A stretch of 20,429 nt of DNA from assembly GCA_017408625.1 (NCBI GenBank), contig JAFQUG010000385.1:1-20429 (forward strand). The letters are read 5' to 3'. The stretch is from Clostridia bacterium. GTDB taxonomy: Bacteria; Bacillota_A; Clostridia; Oscillospirales; CAG-272. The translations under genes were made by a program, and so were the position numbers. Every line of letters begins with the position of its first letter. Position 1 is the stretch's first letter. Of the stretch, positions 1 to 5,387 are shown in pieces. A model generated the notes under the pieces. The model worked only from the letters and a program-made list of their open reading frames with translations, made no database searches and was not told where the DNA came from.

Positions 1-125
1 CACGTGGGGGTTGCGGTACGGTCAATGCCCGAGGCAGCGGTCAGAAGGGCTACCTTTTTGCCCTTGACGGCAGCAGCAAGTGCATCGCGTCGGTCAACAC
101 CGCACAGTACGTGATATTTTTGCAT
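1..125 (-). CDS. NamZ/DUF1343-like exo-beta-N-acetylmuramidase, N-terminal fragment
   Basis: Only the first 41 codons are in the window; the rest lies to the left of base 1. The readable N-terminus has the pattern GVDRRDA...VKGKKVALLTAASGIDRT, which resembles the opening of DUF1343/NamZ proteins (typically GIDVLL...LKGKRVGLITNQTGVDR). NamZ-type enzymes remove N-acetylmuramic acid from the non-reducing end of peptidoglycan fragments in wall recycling. The ATG at 123-125 is preceded by a good ribosome site, GAGGTGAT, about 7 bases upstream, and by a promoter at 147-175, so the start is well supported. It is transcribed divergently from the flippase gene. The family call rests on about 40 residues and is therefore moderate; activity cannot be judged because the catalytic part is outside the window. 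Confidence 0.6.
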   Translation of the reverse strand, partial: MQKYHVLCGVDRRDALAAAVKGKKVALLTAASGIDRTATPT

Positions 126-146
126 CAGTCATCACCTCTGTGTTCT

Positions 147-175
147 ATTATATCATAAATTCCTCCACCGTGCAA
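147..175 (-). promoter_or_regulatory. sigma-A type promoter of the NamZ-like gene
   Basis: Read on the minus strand, TTGCAC (170-175) and TATAAT (147-152) are separated by exactly 17 bases, 22 bases upstream of the NamZ-like ATG. The -10 is a perfect consensus and the -35 matches at four of six positions. I could not find an equally good promoter for the divergent flippase; a TATGAT at 202-207 lacks a clear -35. Confidence 0.65.
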
Positions 176-236
176 GCGGCATACAAGCCTTTTTTGCTTC
201 ATATGATGAAATAAGCGCAAAGGCATGGAGGTTCAT

Positions 237-1820
237 ATGCATAGCAGAACAGGGAGATTTTTTTACAACTCGCTTTTGATGGTGGGCGTGACACTGCTCA
301 TGCGCGCCATCGGCGTGGGCTTCAACGCCTACGTGGCAGGCAAGGCGGGGGCACAGGCCATGGGGCTTTATTCCCTGCTCTCGGGCGTGTACGGCTTTGC
401 CATCACGCTGGCCTGCTCGGGGATTCACTTGGGCACGACGCGCACGGTGGCTGACGCGCTTGGCAAGGGCGACAAGGCTTTGGCAAAAAAATATGCCGCC
501 CGGGCACTTGTCATCAGCACGGCATTCGGTCTGCTTGCCGCACTGCTGCTCTTTTTCGGTGCTCCCTTGGTGGGCACGCGATGGCTTGGCGACGCGCGCA
601 CCGTGCTTCCCTTGCGTGTACTCGCCCTGACACTACCTGCGGTCGCGATCTGCTCTTGTCTGAACGGCTACTTTACCGCCGTGCGACGCGTCTGGAAAAA
701 CGCTGCCGTGCAGCTTTCCTCACAGGCCGTCCGCATTTTCGCAACAGCCGCGTTTTTGTCGCTGCTGTTGCCTCGCGGCGTGGCTTACGCTTGCCTTGCT
801 TTGGTGCTGGGAACGCTTGTCACACAGCTCTTTGAGCTGCTGTCCTCGCTGTTTTTGTATTGGACCGACAAAAAGCACCTGCGTACGTCCGAACGCTGCA
901 CGCAAAGCGGCGTGGCAAAGTCCATTTTGGGCATTACCCTGCCCGTAGCCTTCAGCTCGTATGCGCGTTCGGGATTGATCACGCTGCAGCACATTCTGAT
1001 CCCGCGCGGGCTTGCACACAGCGGTGCGTCCTGGGAGTCGGCACTTGCCTCCTACGGCGTGCTGCACAGCATGGTGCTGCCCGTTGTTTTGTTCCCTTCC
1101 GCCTTTATTTCGTCATTTGCAGGGTTATTGATCCCCGAGGTGGCCGAGGCCAAGATCCAGGAGAACATGGATCGCGTGCGACGTGTGGCACGGCGCATTT
1201 TCGGCATTTCCATGATGTTTTCTGTGGGCGTGGCAGGCGTGATGCTGTGCTTCTCGCATAGCCTTGGTTTGGTGATCTACGACTCCTTGCAGGCGGGCAG
1301 CATGATCGCAGCCCTTGCCCCCCTGATCCCCATTATGTACATTGACAGCGCGGTGGACGCGGTGCTCAAGGGCATGGGACAACAGGTTTACAGTATGAAC
1401 GTCAATATCATTGACGCACTGACCTCGGTGATCTTAGTCATTATTTTGGTGCCGAAATTCGGTGTTCCGGGCTACATTTTCACGATCTATTTTACCGAAA
1501 CGCTCAATACCGTACTCAGCCTTGCGCGCATGATCGCGATCACAAAGCCCAAGCTGCGGCTGATGGGTCATGTGTTCGGGCCGATCTTGTGCATTACGGG
1601 AGCGACCTGGGCGGTGCACCTGTTTAGCACACACCTTGGCCTGCAGCCTACAGCAGGCGCATTGGTGTTGCAGATCACGCTGACCTTGCTTTTGTACGCA
1701 GGACTTTTGACGATCACACGCTGCGTGGGCACAGACGAATACGAAATGCTGCGCGCGATTTTCGGCAGGAAGAAAAAAACTAATACTGCCCTCACCCCCA
1801 CAACAAGATCCATAGGATGA
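237..1820 (+). CDS. SpoVB/MurJ-type polysaccharide (lipid-linked) flippase
   Basis: This encodes 527 residues, almost entirely hydrophobic, with about 12-14 predicted membrane segments. It resembles the MVF/MATE-like superfamily that includes stage V sporulation protein B, MurJ and Wzx, which flip undecaprenyl-linked wall or polysaccharide precursors across the membrane. The N-terminus FFYNSLLMVGVTLLMRAIG, followed by a GMGLYSL-like segment (AQAMGLYSLLSGVYGFA), is characteristic of SpoVB-like members. I chose the ATG at 237 over an in-frame ATG at 225 because GGAGG (227-231) overlaps the earlier codon and sits 5 bases before the later one. The divergent wall-recycling gene fits an envelope role. 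The stop codon lies inside the terminal motif of the downstream inverted-repeat cassette, so the last few residues (lysine-rich, then TALTPTTRSIG) could be repeat-derived. The exact substrate is unknown. Confidence 0.85.
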   Translation: MHSRTGRFFYNSLLMVGVTLLMRAIGVGFNAYVAGKAGAQAMGLYSLLSGVYGFAITLACSGIHLGTTRTVADALGKGDKALAKKYAARALVISTAFGLLAALLLFFGAPLVGTRWLGDARTVLPLRVLALTLPAVAICSCLNGYFTAVRRVWKNAAVQLSSQAVRIFATAAFLSLLLPRGVAYACLALVLGTLVTQLFELLSSLFLYWTDKKHLRTSERCTQSGVAKSILGITLPVAFSSYARSGLITLQHILIPRGLAHSGASWESALASYGVLHSMVLPVVLFPSAFISSFAGLLIPEVAEAKIQENMDRVRRVARRIFGISMMFSVGVAGVMLCFSHSLGLVIYDSLQAGSMIAALAPLIPIMYIDSAVDAVLKGMGQQVYSMNVNIIDALTSVILVIILVPKFGVPGYIFTIYFTETLNTVLSLARMIAITKPKLRLMGHVFGPILCITGATWAVHLFSTHLGLQPTAGALVLQITLTLLLYAGLLTITRCVGTDEYEMLRAIFGRKKKTNTALTPTTRSIG

Positions 1821-1899
1821 AAGTTTTCGCCCGCCTTTTTCAGAAAGGCATGGTGGCGTGTGAATATGGTTGAATATTCGAGTGTTAGTGACGCCACCC

Positions 1900-1928
1900 G
1901 ATGCTGAATTTCTGCGAAATTCAGCATC
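1900..1928. repeat. 12-bp perfect stem-loop
   Basis: GATGCTGAATTT (1900-1911) and AAATTCAGCATC (1917-1928) form a 12-bp perfect stem with a CTGCG loop. There is no T-run on either side, so it is not a canonical intrinsic terminator, although it lies 80 bases after the flippase stop and could still protect that mRNA's 3' end. It is part of the hairpin-rich left flank of the cassette; a second small hairpin, GCCTTT/AAAGGC, lies at 1833-1849. Confidence 0.6.
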
Positions 1929-1956
1929 CAAAAGTCAACCGGCAGAGCCCCATAAT

Positions 1957-2047
1957 ACGCCGTTTTAATTTGCGAAGCAAATATGTTCTTCTTTGCGGCA
2001 ATTTTGCCAAAAAGAACGGAGAGAAATTCCTCACGTAATATCCCAAC
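1957..2047 (+). repeat. left arm of 91-bp inverted repeat
   Basis: These 91 bases match the reverse complement of 2627-2717 with three mismatches by my hand alignment. The arm contains short internal palindromes of its own (TTTGC-GAA-GCAAA and GGCAA-TT-TTGCC), so each arm can also fold alone. Identity ends abruptly at 1956/2718. Confidence 0.9.
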
Positions 2048-2052
2048 AAACC

Positions 2053-2082
2053 AAAAAGGACCGATGATCTCTCATCAGTCCT
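2053..2082 (-). terminator. intrinsic terminator of the XRE gene
   Basis: On the minus strand AGGACTGATGA and TCATCGGTCCT form an 11-bp stem (one G-T pair) with a GAGA tetraloop, followed at once by TTTTT. The 5' arm overlaps the TGA stop of the XRE gene, an economical arrangement. The terminator ends only about 6 bases from the left inverted-repeat arm, so transcription stops inside the cassette. Confidence 0.85.
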
Positions 2083-2305
2083 CTTTGTTTTTCGGCACTC
2101 TGCCGGTCAGCAAGCTGTCAATGCTCGTACCCAGTATGTCGGCAAGCTCGTCCAGCCATACCGGGTTAGGAAAAGCCAAACCGCGCTCCCATTTGGAGAC
2201 GGCCTGGGGGGATACCCCCATTCTCTGTGCAAGCATTTCCTGAGTCAGCCCTTTTTCCCGACGCAACGCAGCAATGCGCGCGCCGAGCTGTTCCAGCACT
2301 ATCAT
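2075..2305 (-). CDS. XRE-family (Cro/CI-type) small transcriptional regulator
   Basis: The product is a 76-residue protein that is essentially one helix-turn-helix domain (about residues 6-64), with the family signature LTQ...LAQRMGVSPQAVSKWERG followed by the usual LAxxLGTSIDSLLTG. It has no extra dimerisation, protease or metal-binding domain, so it probably acts as a simple dimeric DNA-binding repressor. The start chosen is the ATG at 2303-2305: AAAGGAG lies about 11 bases upstream, and upstream in-frame codons run into sequence with no ribosome site. It sits between the 91-bp inverted repeats, read from the consensus promoter at 2571-2599. The dyads at 2548-2563 and 2398-2442 are candidate operators for autorepression. 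Its targets beyond itself are unknown. Confidence 0.85.
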   Translation of the reverse strand: MIVLEQLGARIAALRREKGLTQEMLAQRMGVSPQAVSKWERGLAFPNPVWLDELADILGTSIDSLLTGRVPKNKED

Positions 2306-2397
2306 TGATAATCCATCTCCTTTGCATGAAAGTTGCAAAAATGCCCCTTGGGGCAAACCCTGTGCGGATCTGCCCCTCGGGGGATGGATGTGTCATG

Positions 2398-2442
2398 ATC
2401 CTTTGCAAAAAAGAAGAGTGGGCAACTTTTTTGTCAAAGGAT
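2398..2442. repeat. 16-bp inverted repeat between small ORF and XRE gene
   Basis: ATCCTTTG-C-AAAAAAG (2398-2413) pairs with CTTTTTTG-T-CAAAGGAT (2426-2442), giving a 16-bp stem with one bulged base and a 12-base loop. It begins at the stop codon of the 19-codon ORF and lies about 90 bases before the XRE start. There is no trailing T-run, so it is more likely an operator, an mRNA processing or stability element, or an attenuation stem than a terminator. Confidence 0.6.
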
Positions 2443-2501
2443 TATTCGCGCCAACCCGTAAGGCGCGAGTCACAGCATCCGGTTTTGATCGAGTTTGTCA
2501 T
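2442..2501 (-). CDS. possible 19-residue peptide upstream of the XRE gene
   Basis: ATG at 2499-2501 runs to TAA at 2442-2444, encoding MTNSIKTGCCDSRLTGWRE. The evidence for translation is a near-ideal ribosome site, AAAGGAGG (2509-2516), 7 bases before the ATG, and the perfect promoter 70 bases upstream on the same strand. The peptide has two adjacent cysteines, no signal sequence and no hydrophobic stretch. It resembles nothing I recognise. It might be a leader peptide whose translation influences the hairpin at 2398-2442, a signalling peptide for the XRE protein, or a chance ORF beside a ribosome site. A longer in-frame extension (to 2681) starts upstream of the promoter and is discounted. 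Confidence 0.4.
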   Translation of the reverse strand: MTNSIKTGCCDSRLTGWRE

Positions 2502-2547
2502 AACTCCGCCTCCTTTCTTTTGGCCGCGGTTTCCCGAGGCATGAATT

Positions 2548-2563
2548 TCACGCTCTCGCGTGA
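2548..2563. promoter_or_regulatory. dyad operator candidate at the XRE promoter start site
   Basis: TCACGC-TCTC-GCGTGA is a perfect 6+6 dyad placed 7 bases downstream of the -10 box at 2571-2576, so it starts about where transcription should begin. A small XRE dimer bound here would block initiation, the usual arrangement for autorepression. The same sequence would fold as a 5' hairpin in the mRNA. Operator function is inferred from position. Confidence 0.5.
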
Positions 2564-2570
2564 TGATATG

Positions 2571-2599
2571 ATTATAGCACCTATGGGAGATTTTGTCAA
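2571..2599 (-). promoter_or_regulatory. perfect consensus sigma-A promoter inside the cassette
   Basis: On the minus strand, TTGACA (2594-2599) and TATAAT (2571-2576) are separated by exactly 17 bases, a full consensus match. It lies just inside the right inverted-repeat arm and reads toward the 19-codon ORF and the XRE gene. So strong a promoter in front of a repressor suggests tight repression in the resident state. Confidence 0.85.
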
Positions 2600-2626
2600 T
2601 CAACCCGTGGTTTATGTGGGGAGTAT

Positions 2627-2717
2627 GTTGGGATGTTATGTGAGGAAATTCTCTCCGTTCTTTTTGGCAAAATTGCCGCAAAGAAGAACATATTTGCTTC
2701 GCAAATTAAAACGGCGT
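2627..2717 (-). repeat. right arm of 91-bp inverted repeat
   Basis: This is the reverse complement of 1957-2047 with three mismatches (at 2635, 2639 and 2648 by my alignment), all clustered toward the inner end. The outer 60-odd bases are identical. Confidence 0.9.
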
Positions 2718-2728
2718 TCAGAGCATTT

Positions 2729-2790
2729 CGCGCCTGCGGGCGCGACCAAGGGCGCTGCCCTTGGAGCCCGCAAACTTTTGTAAAAGTTTG
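2729..2790. repeat. three tandem hairpins at the cassette's right edge
   Basis: CGCGCC/GGCGCG (2729-2744), CCAAGGGC/GCCCTTGG with a GCT loop (2746-2764) and CAAACTTTT/AAAAGTTTG with a 2-base loop (2771-2790) follow one another with only 1-6 bases between. The last arm can alternatively pair with AAAACTTT at 2794-2801. The block lies between the cassette and the 3' end of the Crp/Fnr gene and may serve as its transcript end, although no T-run follows on the minus strand. Confidence 0.6.
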
Positions 2791-2827
2791 ATCAAAACTT
2801 TCATTCTGTAAGATTGATCCGAATTGA

Positions 2828-3487
2828 TTACAGCAATGTGAAATGGTTTTTCCTGCAATCCAGCACGCCCTCGCGCCTGAGCTTCCCGATCTCGGCCGAA
2901 AGACCGCTGCGGTCTACCTCTAAATAATCCGCCAATTCCTGGCGATCAAATGGGATCTCAAACTCGTTTTTGCCCGTTTGCTGCTCCATGTATGCCAAAT
3001 ATGCAAGTAATTTTTCTCTCGTTGTGCGTTTTGCCGTGATATCCAGCTTCTGATGGAACATAATATTCTTGGCGGCCAAATCGCGCATCAGATTATAGAT
3101 CATGCGCCTGTGAAACTCGCAGCCGTTGGTGCAGGTGTGCAGCACGTGGCCGCTATCGATCAGCAGCACCTCGCAGGGCTCGTTTGCCACAATCGAAACA
3201 GGCAACACTTCCATACCCGCGCAAGCAAACGACTCGCCAAACAGCTCGCCCGGCATCACGCCCGACACGATGCTGCGGTTGCCGTAATAGTCGTGTCTGA
3301 CAATCTGCGCCGATCCTGAGAGCAAAATCCCGATGTATTTGGCCGGATTGCCTTGTGCAAAAATGGTATACTTTTTATCAAAGCTGACGCGCTTGGCACT
3401 CAGACAAGACAGCATGGCGATCAGATGCTGATCCTCAATCTCCGAAAACAGTGAGCATTTTCTTAAAATTCCAAAATATTTTTTCAA
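2828..3487 (-). CDS. Crp/Fnr-family transcriptional regulator
   Basis: The product is a 219-residue protein with an N-terminal cyclic-nucleotide-binding-type beta-barrel (about 10-125; motifs GILLSGSAQIVRHDYYGNRS and PGELFGESFACAG) and a C-terminal winged helix (about 145-215; FDRQELADYLEVDRSGLSAEI). I prefer the TTG at 3485-3487 as start: AAAGGAG (3494-3500) lies 6 bases upstream, and the resulting N-terminus KKYFGILRKCSLFSEI matches the usual start of this clostridial subfamily. Upstream ATGs at 3515 and 3530 have no ribosome site. There is no four-cysteine N-terminal cluster as in E. coli FNR, so direct Fe-S oxygen sensing is not evident and the ligand is unknown. It is divergent from ldhA with a shared palindrome at 3501-3516, suggesting control of fermentation and of itself. 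Confidence 0.88.
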   Translation of the reverse strand: MKKYFGILRKCSLFSEIEDQHLIAMLSCLSAKRVSFDKKYTIFAQGNPAKYIGILLSGSAQIVRHDYYGNRSIVSGVMPGELFGESFACAGMEVLPVSIVANEPCEVLLIDSGHVLHTCTNGCEFHRRMIYNLMRDLAAKNIMFHQKLDITAKRTTREKLLAYLAYMEQQTGKNEFEIPFDRQELADYLEVDRSGLSAEIGKLRREGVLDCRKNHFTLL

Positions 3488-3500
3488 AATTTTCTCCTTT

Positions 3501-3516
3501 TGTTGAAATTTCAACA
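3501..3516. promoter_or_regulatory. 16-bp perfect palindrome, candidate Crp/Fnr-type operator
   Basis: TGTTGAAA-TTTCAACA is a perfect 16-bp palindrome in the regulator/ldhA intergenic region, similar in style to FNR/CRP half-sites (TTGA...TCAA). Its centre (between 3508 and 3509) is at -41.5 relative to the start site predicted from the ldhA -10 box at 3538-3543, the classic class II activation position. For the divergent regulator it falls just after the predicted start, where binding would repress. The sequence and distances are seen; binding is inferred. Confidence 0.65.
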
Positions 3517-3530
3517 TACATATCGCCCCC

Positions 3531-3559
3531 ATTATACTATAATCATATCAGAAAAGCAA
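3531..3559 (-). promoter_or_regulatory. promoter of the Crp/Fnr regulator gene
   Basis: On the minus strand, TTGCTT (3554-3559) and TATAAT (3531-3536) are 17 bases apart. The predicted start is near 3524, leaving a short leader that contains the palindrome at 3501-3516 and the ribosome site at 3494-3500. The -35 box overlaps the region just ahead of the ldhA ribosome site, so the two divergent promoters overlap physically. Confidence 0.6.
3538..3543 (+). promoter_or_regulatory. -10 box of the ldhA promoter (activator-dependent type)
   Basis: TATAAT at 3538-3543 is a perfect -10 for ldhA, but 15-19 bases upstream there is no recognisable -35. Lack of a -35 together with a palindrome centred at -41.5 is the pattern of an activator-dependent promoter. 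An overlapping TATACT at 3533-3538 is an alternative -10. Confidence 0.5.
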
Positions 3560-3570
3560 GAGGTGAATTT

Positions 3571-4605
3571 ATGAAAATCGCATTTTTTGACGCAAAGCCT
3601 TACGACAAGCCCTCGTTTGACGCCTTTGGCGCACAGAGTGGCGTACAATATAAATACTTTGAAACCAAGCTGACCGAGGACACGGTGGAACTCGCACACG
3701 ACTGCGACGGCGTTTGCGTGTTTGTCAACGACACGGTCAATGCAGCCGTGATCGACAAGCTGGCAGAGATGGGCGTGAAAATCGTTGCCCTTCGCTGTGC
3801 AGGCTTTAACAACGTGGACGTCAAGCACGCCTACGGCAAGGTACACGTGCTGCGCGTGCCTGCCTACTCCCCTTACGCGGTAGCCGAGCACACCATGGCA
3901 TTGCTGCTGACCTCGATCCGCCGCATTCACAAGGCCTATATCCGCACCCGCGACTTCAATTTCAGCCTTACAAACATGACAGGCTTTGACCTGCACGGCA
4001 AGACGGTGGGCGTGATCGGCACGGGCAAGATCGGCCGCGTGTTCATTGACATCTGCCGCGGCTTTGGCATGAAGGTGCTGGCATACGACAAATTCCCCGC
4101 ACAGGGTCTTGCGGACGGTGAGAATATCCGCTATGTGGAGCTTGACGAATTATTTGCAAACAGCGACGTCATCTCACTGCACTGCCCCTTAACCGAGGAG
4201 ACCTACCACGTGATAAACGAGCAATCTCTTGAAAAATGCAAGAAGGGCGTGGTCATTCTCAACACCTCGCGCGGCGCACTGGTGGATGCCGAGGCGTTGC
4301 TTTCGGGCATCAAATCCCGCAAGGTAGGCGCTGCTTGCTTAGACGTTTACGAGGAGGAATCCGACCTGTTCTTTGAGGACTTCTCGGGTCACATTCTGGA
4401 GGACGACGTGTTGGCAAGACTGATCTCCATGCCCAACGTCATCGTCACCTCGCACCAGGCATTTCTGACCGAAGAGGCTCTTTCCAATATCGCAGAGACC
4501 ACCACGCAAAACATCAAGCAAATGATAGAAAACGGCCAATGCCCCAACGAGCTTTGCTTCCGCGGCGACAGCGCACAGGATTGCAAAAGCGGCAAGTGCT
4601 TTTGA
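3571..4605 (+). CDS. ldhA: D-lactate dehydrogenase (fermentative, NAD-dependent)
   Basis: This is a 344-residue member of the D-isomer-specific 2-hydroxyacid dehydrogenase family that reduces pyruvate to D-lactate with NADH in the cytosol, regenerating NAD in fermentation. It has the Rossmann motif GTGKIG at 150-155, catalytic Arg234 in NTSRGALVD, catalytic Glu263 in DVYEEE and the catalytic His295 in TSHQAF. The length is slightly above the usual 330 because of a cysteine-rich tail (Cys at 324, 329, 338 and 343). The start ATG at 3571 has AGAGGTG about 6 bases upstream; longer in-frame starts would begin inside the divergent regulator's coding sequence. The next gene begins 11 bases after the stop, so the two are probably co-transcribed. 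A related hydroxyacid dehydrogenase substrate cannot be fully excluded, but the motifs fit LdhA well. Confidence 0.9.
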   Translation: MKIAFFDAKPYDKPSFDAFGAQSGVQYKYFETKLTEDTVELAHDCDGVCVFVNDTVNAAVIDKLAEMGVKIVALRCAGFNNVDVKHAYGKVHVLRVPAYSPYAVAEHTMALLLTSIRRIHKAYIRTRDFNFSLTNMTGFDLHGKTVGVIGTGKIGRVFIDICRGFGMKVLAYDKFPAQGLADGENIRYVELDELFANSDVISLHCPLTEETYHVINEQSLEKCKKGVVILNTSRGALVDAEALLSGIKSRKVGAACLDVYEEESDLFFEDFSGHILEDDVLARLISMPNVIVTSHQAFLTEEALSNIAETTTQNIKQMIENGQCPNELCFRGDSAQDCKSGKCF

Positions 4606-4616
4606 AAGGAGTCGGC

Positions 4617-5309
4617 ATGAAAAGACGAATCATTCACATTGATAAAGAAAAATGCAACGGCTGCGGCGCATGCGCAAACGCATGCCACGAGGGCGCGATC
4701 GAAATGATCGACGGCAAGGCAGAGCTTGTCCGCGAGGACTTTTGCGACGGGCTGGGCGATTGCCTGCCCGCCTGCCCTGCGGACGCGATCACCTTTGAAG
4801 AGCGCGAGGCTCCCGCTTATAACGAGAGTGCCGTGCTTGCCGCCAAGCAAAAAAAGGCGGCAAAGCCCGCATGTGCCTGCCCGGGCACAGCGGCAAAGGC
4901 CATCAAGCGCGAGCCGAACGTGCAAATGCAGCGCATCCCCGTTTCCAGTCAGTTGGCACAATGGCCCTGCCAGATCAAATTGGTCCCGGTCAACGCGCCC
5001 TACTTTGACGGTGCAAACCTACTCATCGCCGCCGACTGCACCGCCTATGCATACGCAAGCTTCCACGCAGATTTCATGCGTAACCATATCACGCTGATCG
5101 GCTGCCCCAAGCTGGACGAGGGCGACTATGCAGAAAAGCTGACCGCCATCATCGCACGCAACGACGTCAAAAGCGTCAAGGTGGTGCGCATGGAGGTCCC
5201 CTGCTGCGGCGGCATTGAAAACGCAGTCAAGCGCGCACTGCAGGCAAGCGGGAAATTCATTCCCTGGCAGGTTGTCACCGTCTCGACCGACGGCAGAATT
5301 CTGGATTGA
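4617..5309 (+). CDS. 4Fe-4S ferredoxin-domain protein, partner of ldhA
   Basis: The product has 230 residues. The N-terminus carries two ferredoxin-like motifs: CNGCGACANAC (Cys13, 16, 19, 23) is a complete 4Fe-4S set, while the second, CDGLGDCLPACP (Cys43, 49, 53), lacks one of the usual four cysteines, as in related 'CDGLGxC' proteins I know from anaerobes. A basic, alanine-rich linker (about 75-105) leads to a C-terminal domain with further conserved-looking cysteines (DCTAYAY, IGCPKLD, VPCCGG) that may bind another cofactor. The ATG at 4617 follows GAAAGGAG, which overlaps the ldhA stop. Co-location with ldhA and a Crp/Fnr regulator suggests electron transfer or redox sensing in fermentative metabolism; the actual partner is not known. 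Confidence 0.8.
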   Translation: MKRRIIHIDKEKCNGCGACANACHEGAIEMIDGKAELVREDFCDGLGDCLPACPADAITFEEREAPAYNESAVLAAKQKKAAKPACACPGTAAKAIKREPNVQMQRIPVSSQLAQWPCQIKLVPVNAPYFDGANLLIAADCTAYAYASFHADFMRNHITLIGCPKLDEGDYAEKLTAIIARNDVKSVKVVRMEVPCCGGIENAVKRALQASGKFIPWQVVTVSTDGRILD

Positions 5310-5325
5310 TCTTTGCCAAAATCAC

Positions 5326-5354
5326 TTGACTCAAAACTTGTTACATGATACAAT
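5326..5354 (+). promoter_or_regulatory. promoter of the oxygen-defence cluster
   Basis: TTGACT (5326-5331) and TACAAT (5349-5354) are spaced by 17 bases, 33 bases before the flavodiiron gene; CGGAGG follows at 5371-5376. No clear operator dyad (for example PerR-like) is visible around it. Confidence 0.7.
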
Positions 5355-5387
5355 ATACATAGATTAAAATCGGAGGCTAAAAAAACA

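Larger units (their letters stand above)
1817..2804. mobile_element. putative inverted-repeat-bounded cassette carrying an XRE regulator
   Basis: This interval of about 1 kb begins with ATGAAAGTTTT (1817-1827) and ends with its exact reverse complement (2794-2804). Inside are 91-bp near-perfect inverted repeats (1957-2047 and 2627-2717), several strong hairpins (1833-1849, 1900-1928, 2729-2744, 2746-2764, 2771-2790) and one transcription unit on the minus strand: promoter, 19-codon ORF, 76-residue XRE protein and terminator. No transposase is encoded, so if mobile it would have to be mobilised in trans. The left boundary contains the flippase stop codon. No clear target-site duplication is visible. 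It could instead be a cluster of species-specific intergenic repeats that happen to face each other. The name 'mobile element' is inference; the repeats are seen directly. Confidence 0.4.

Noticed and set aside
2166..2408. 80-codon minus-strand frame overlapping the XRE gene
   Set aside because: Overlaps the well-supported XRE frame, has no ribosome site and codes for an unpatterned peptide.
3488..3532. Upstream ATG starts (3515, 3530) for the Crp/Fnr gene
   Set aside because: Neither has a ribosome site, and 3530 overlaps the -10 box. The TTG at 3485 has AAAGGAG at the right distance and gives the family's usual N-terminus.
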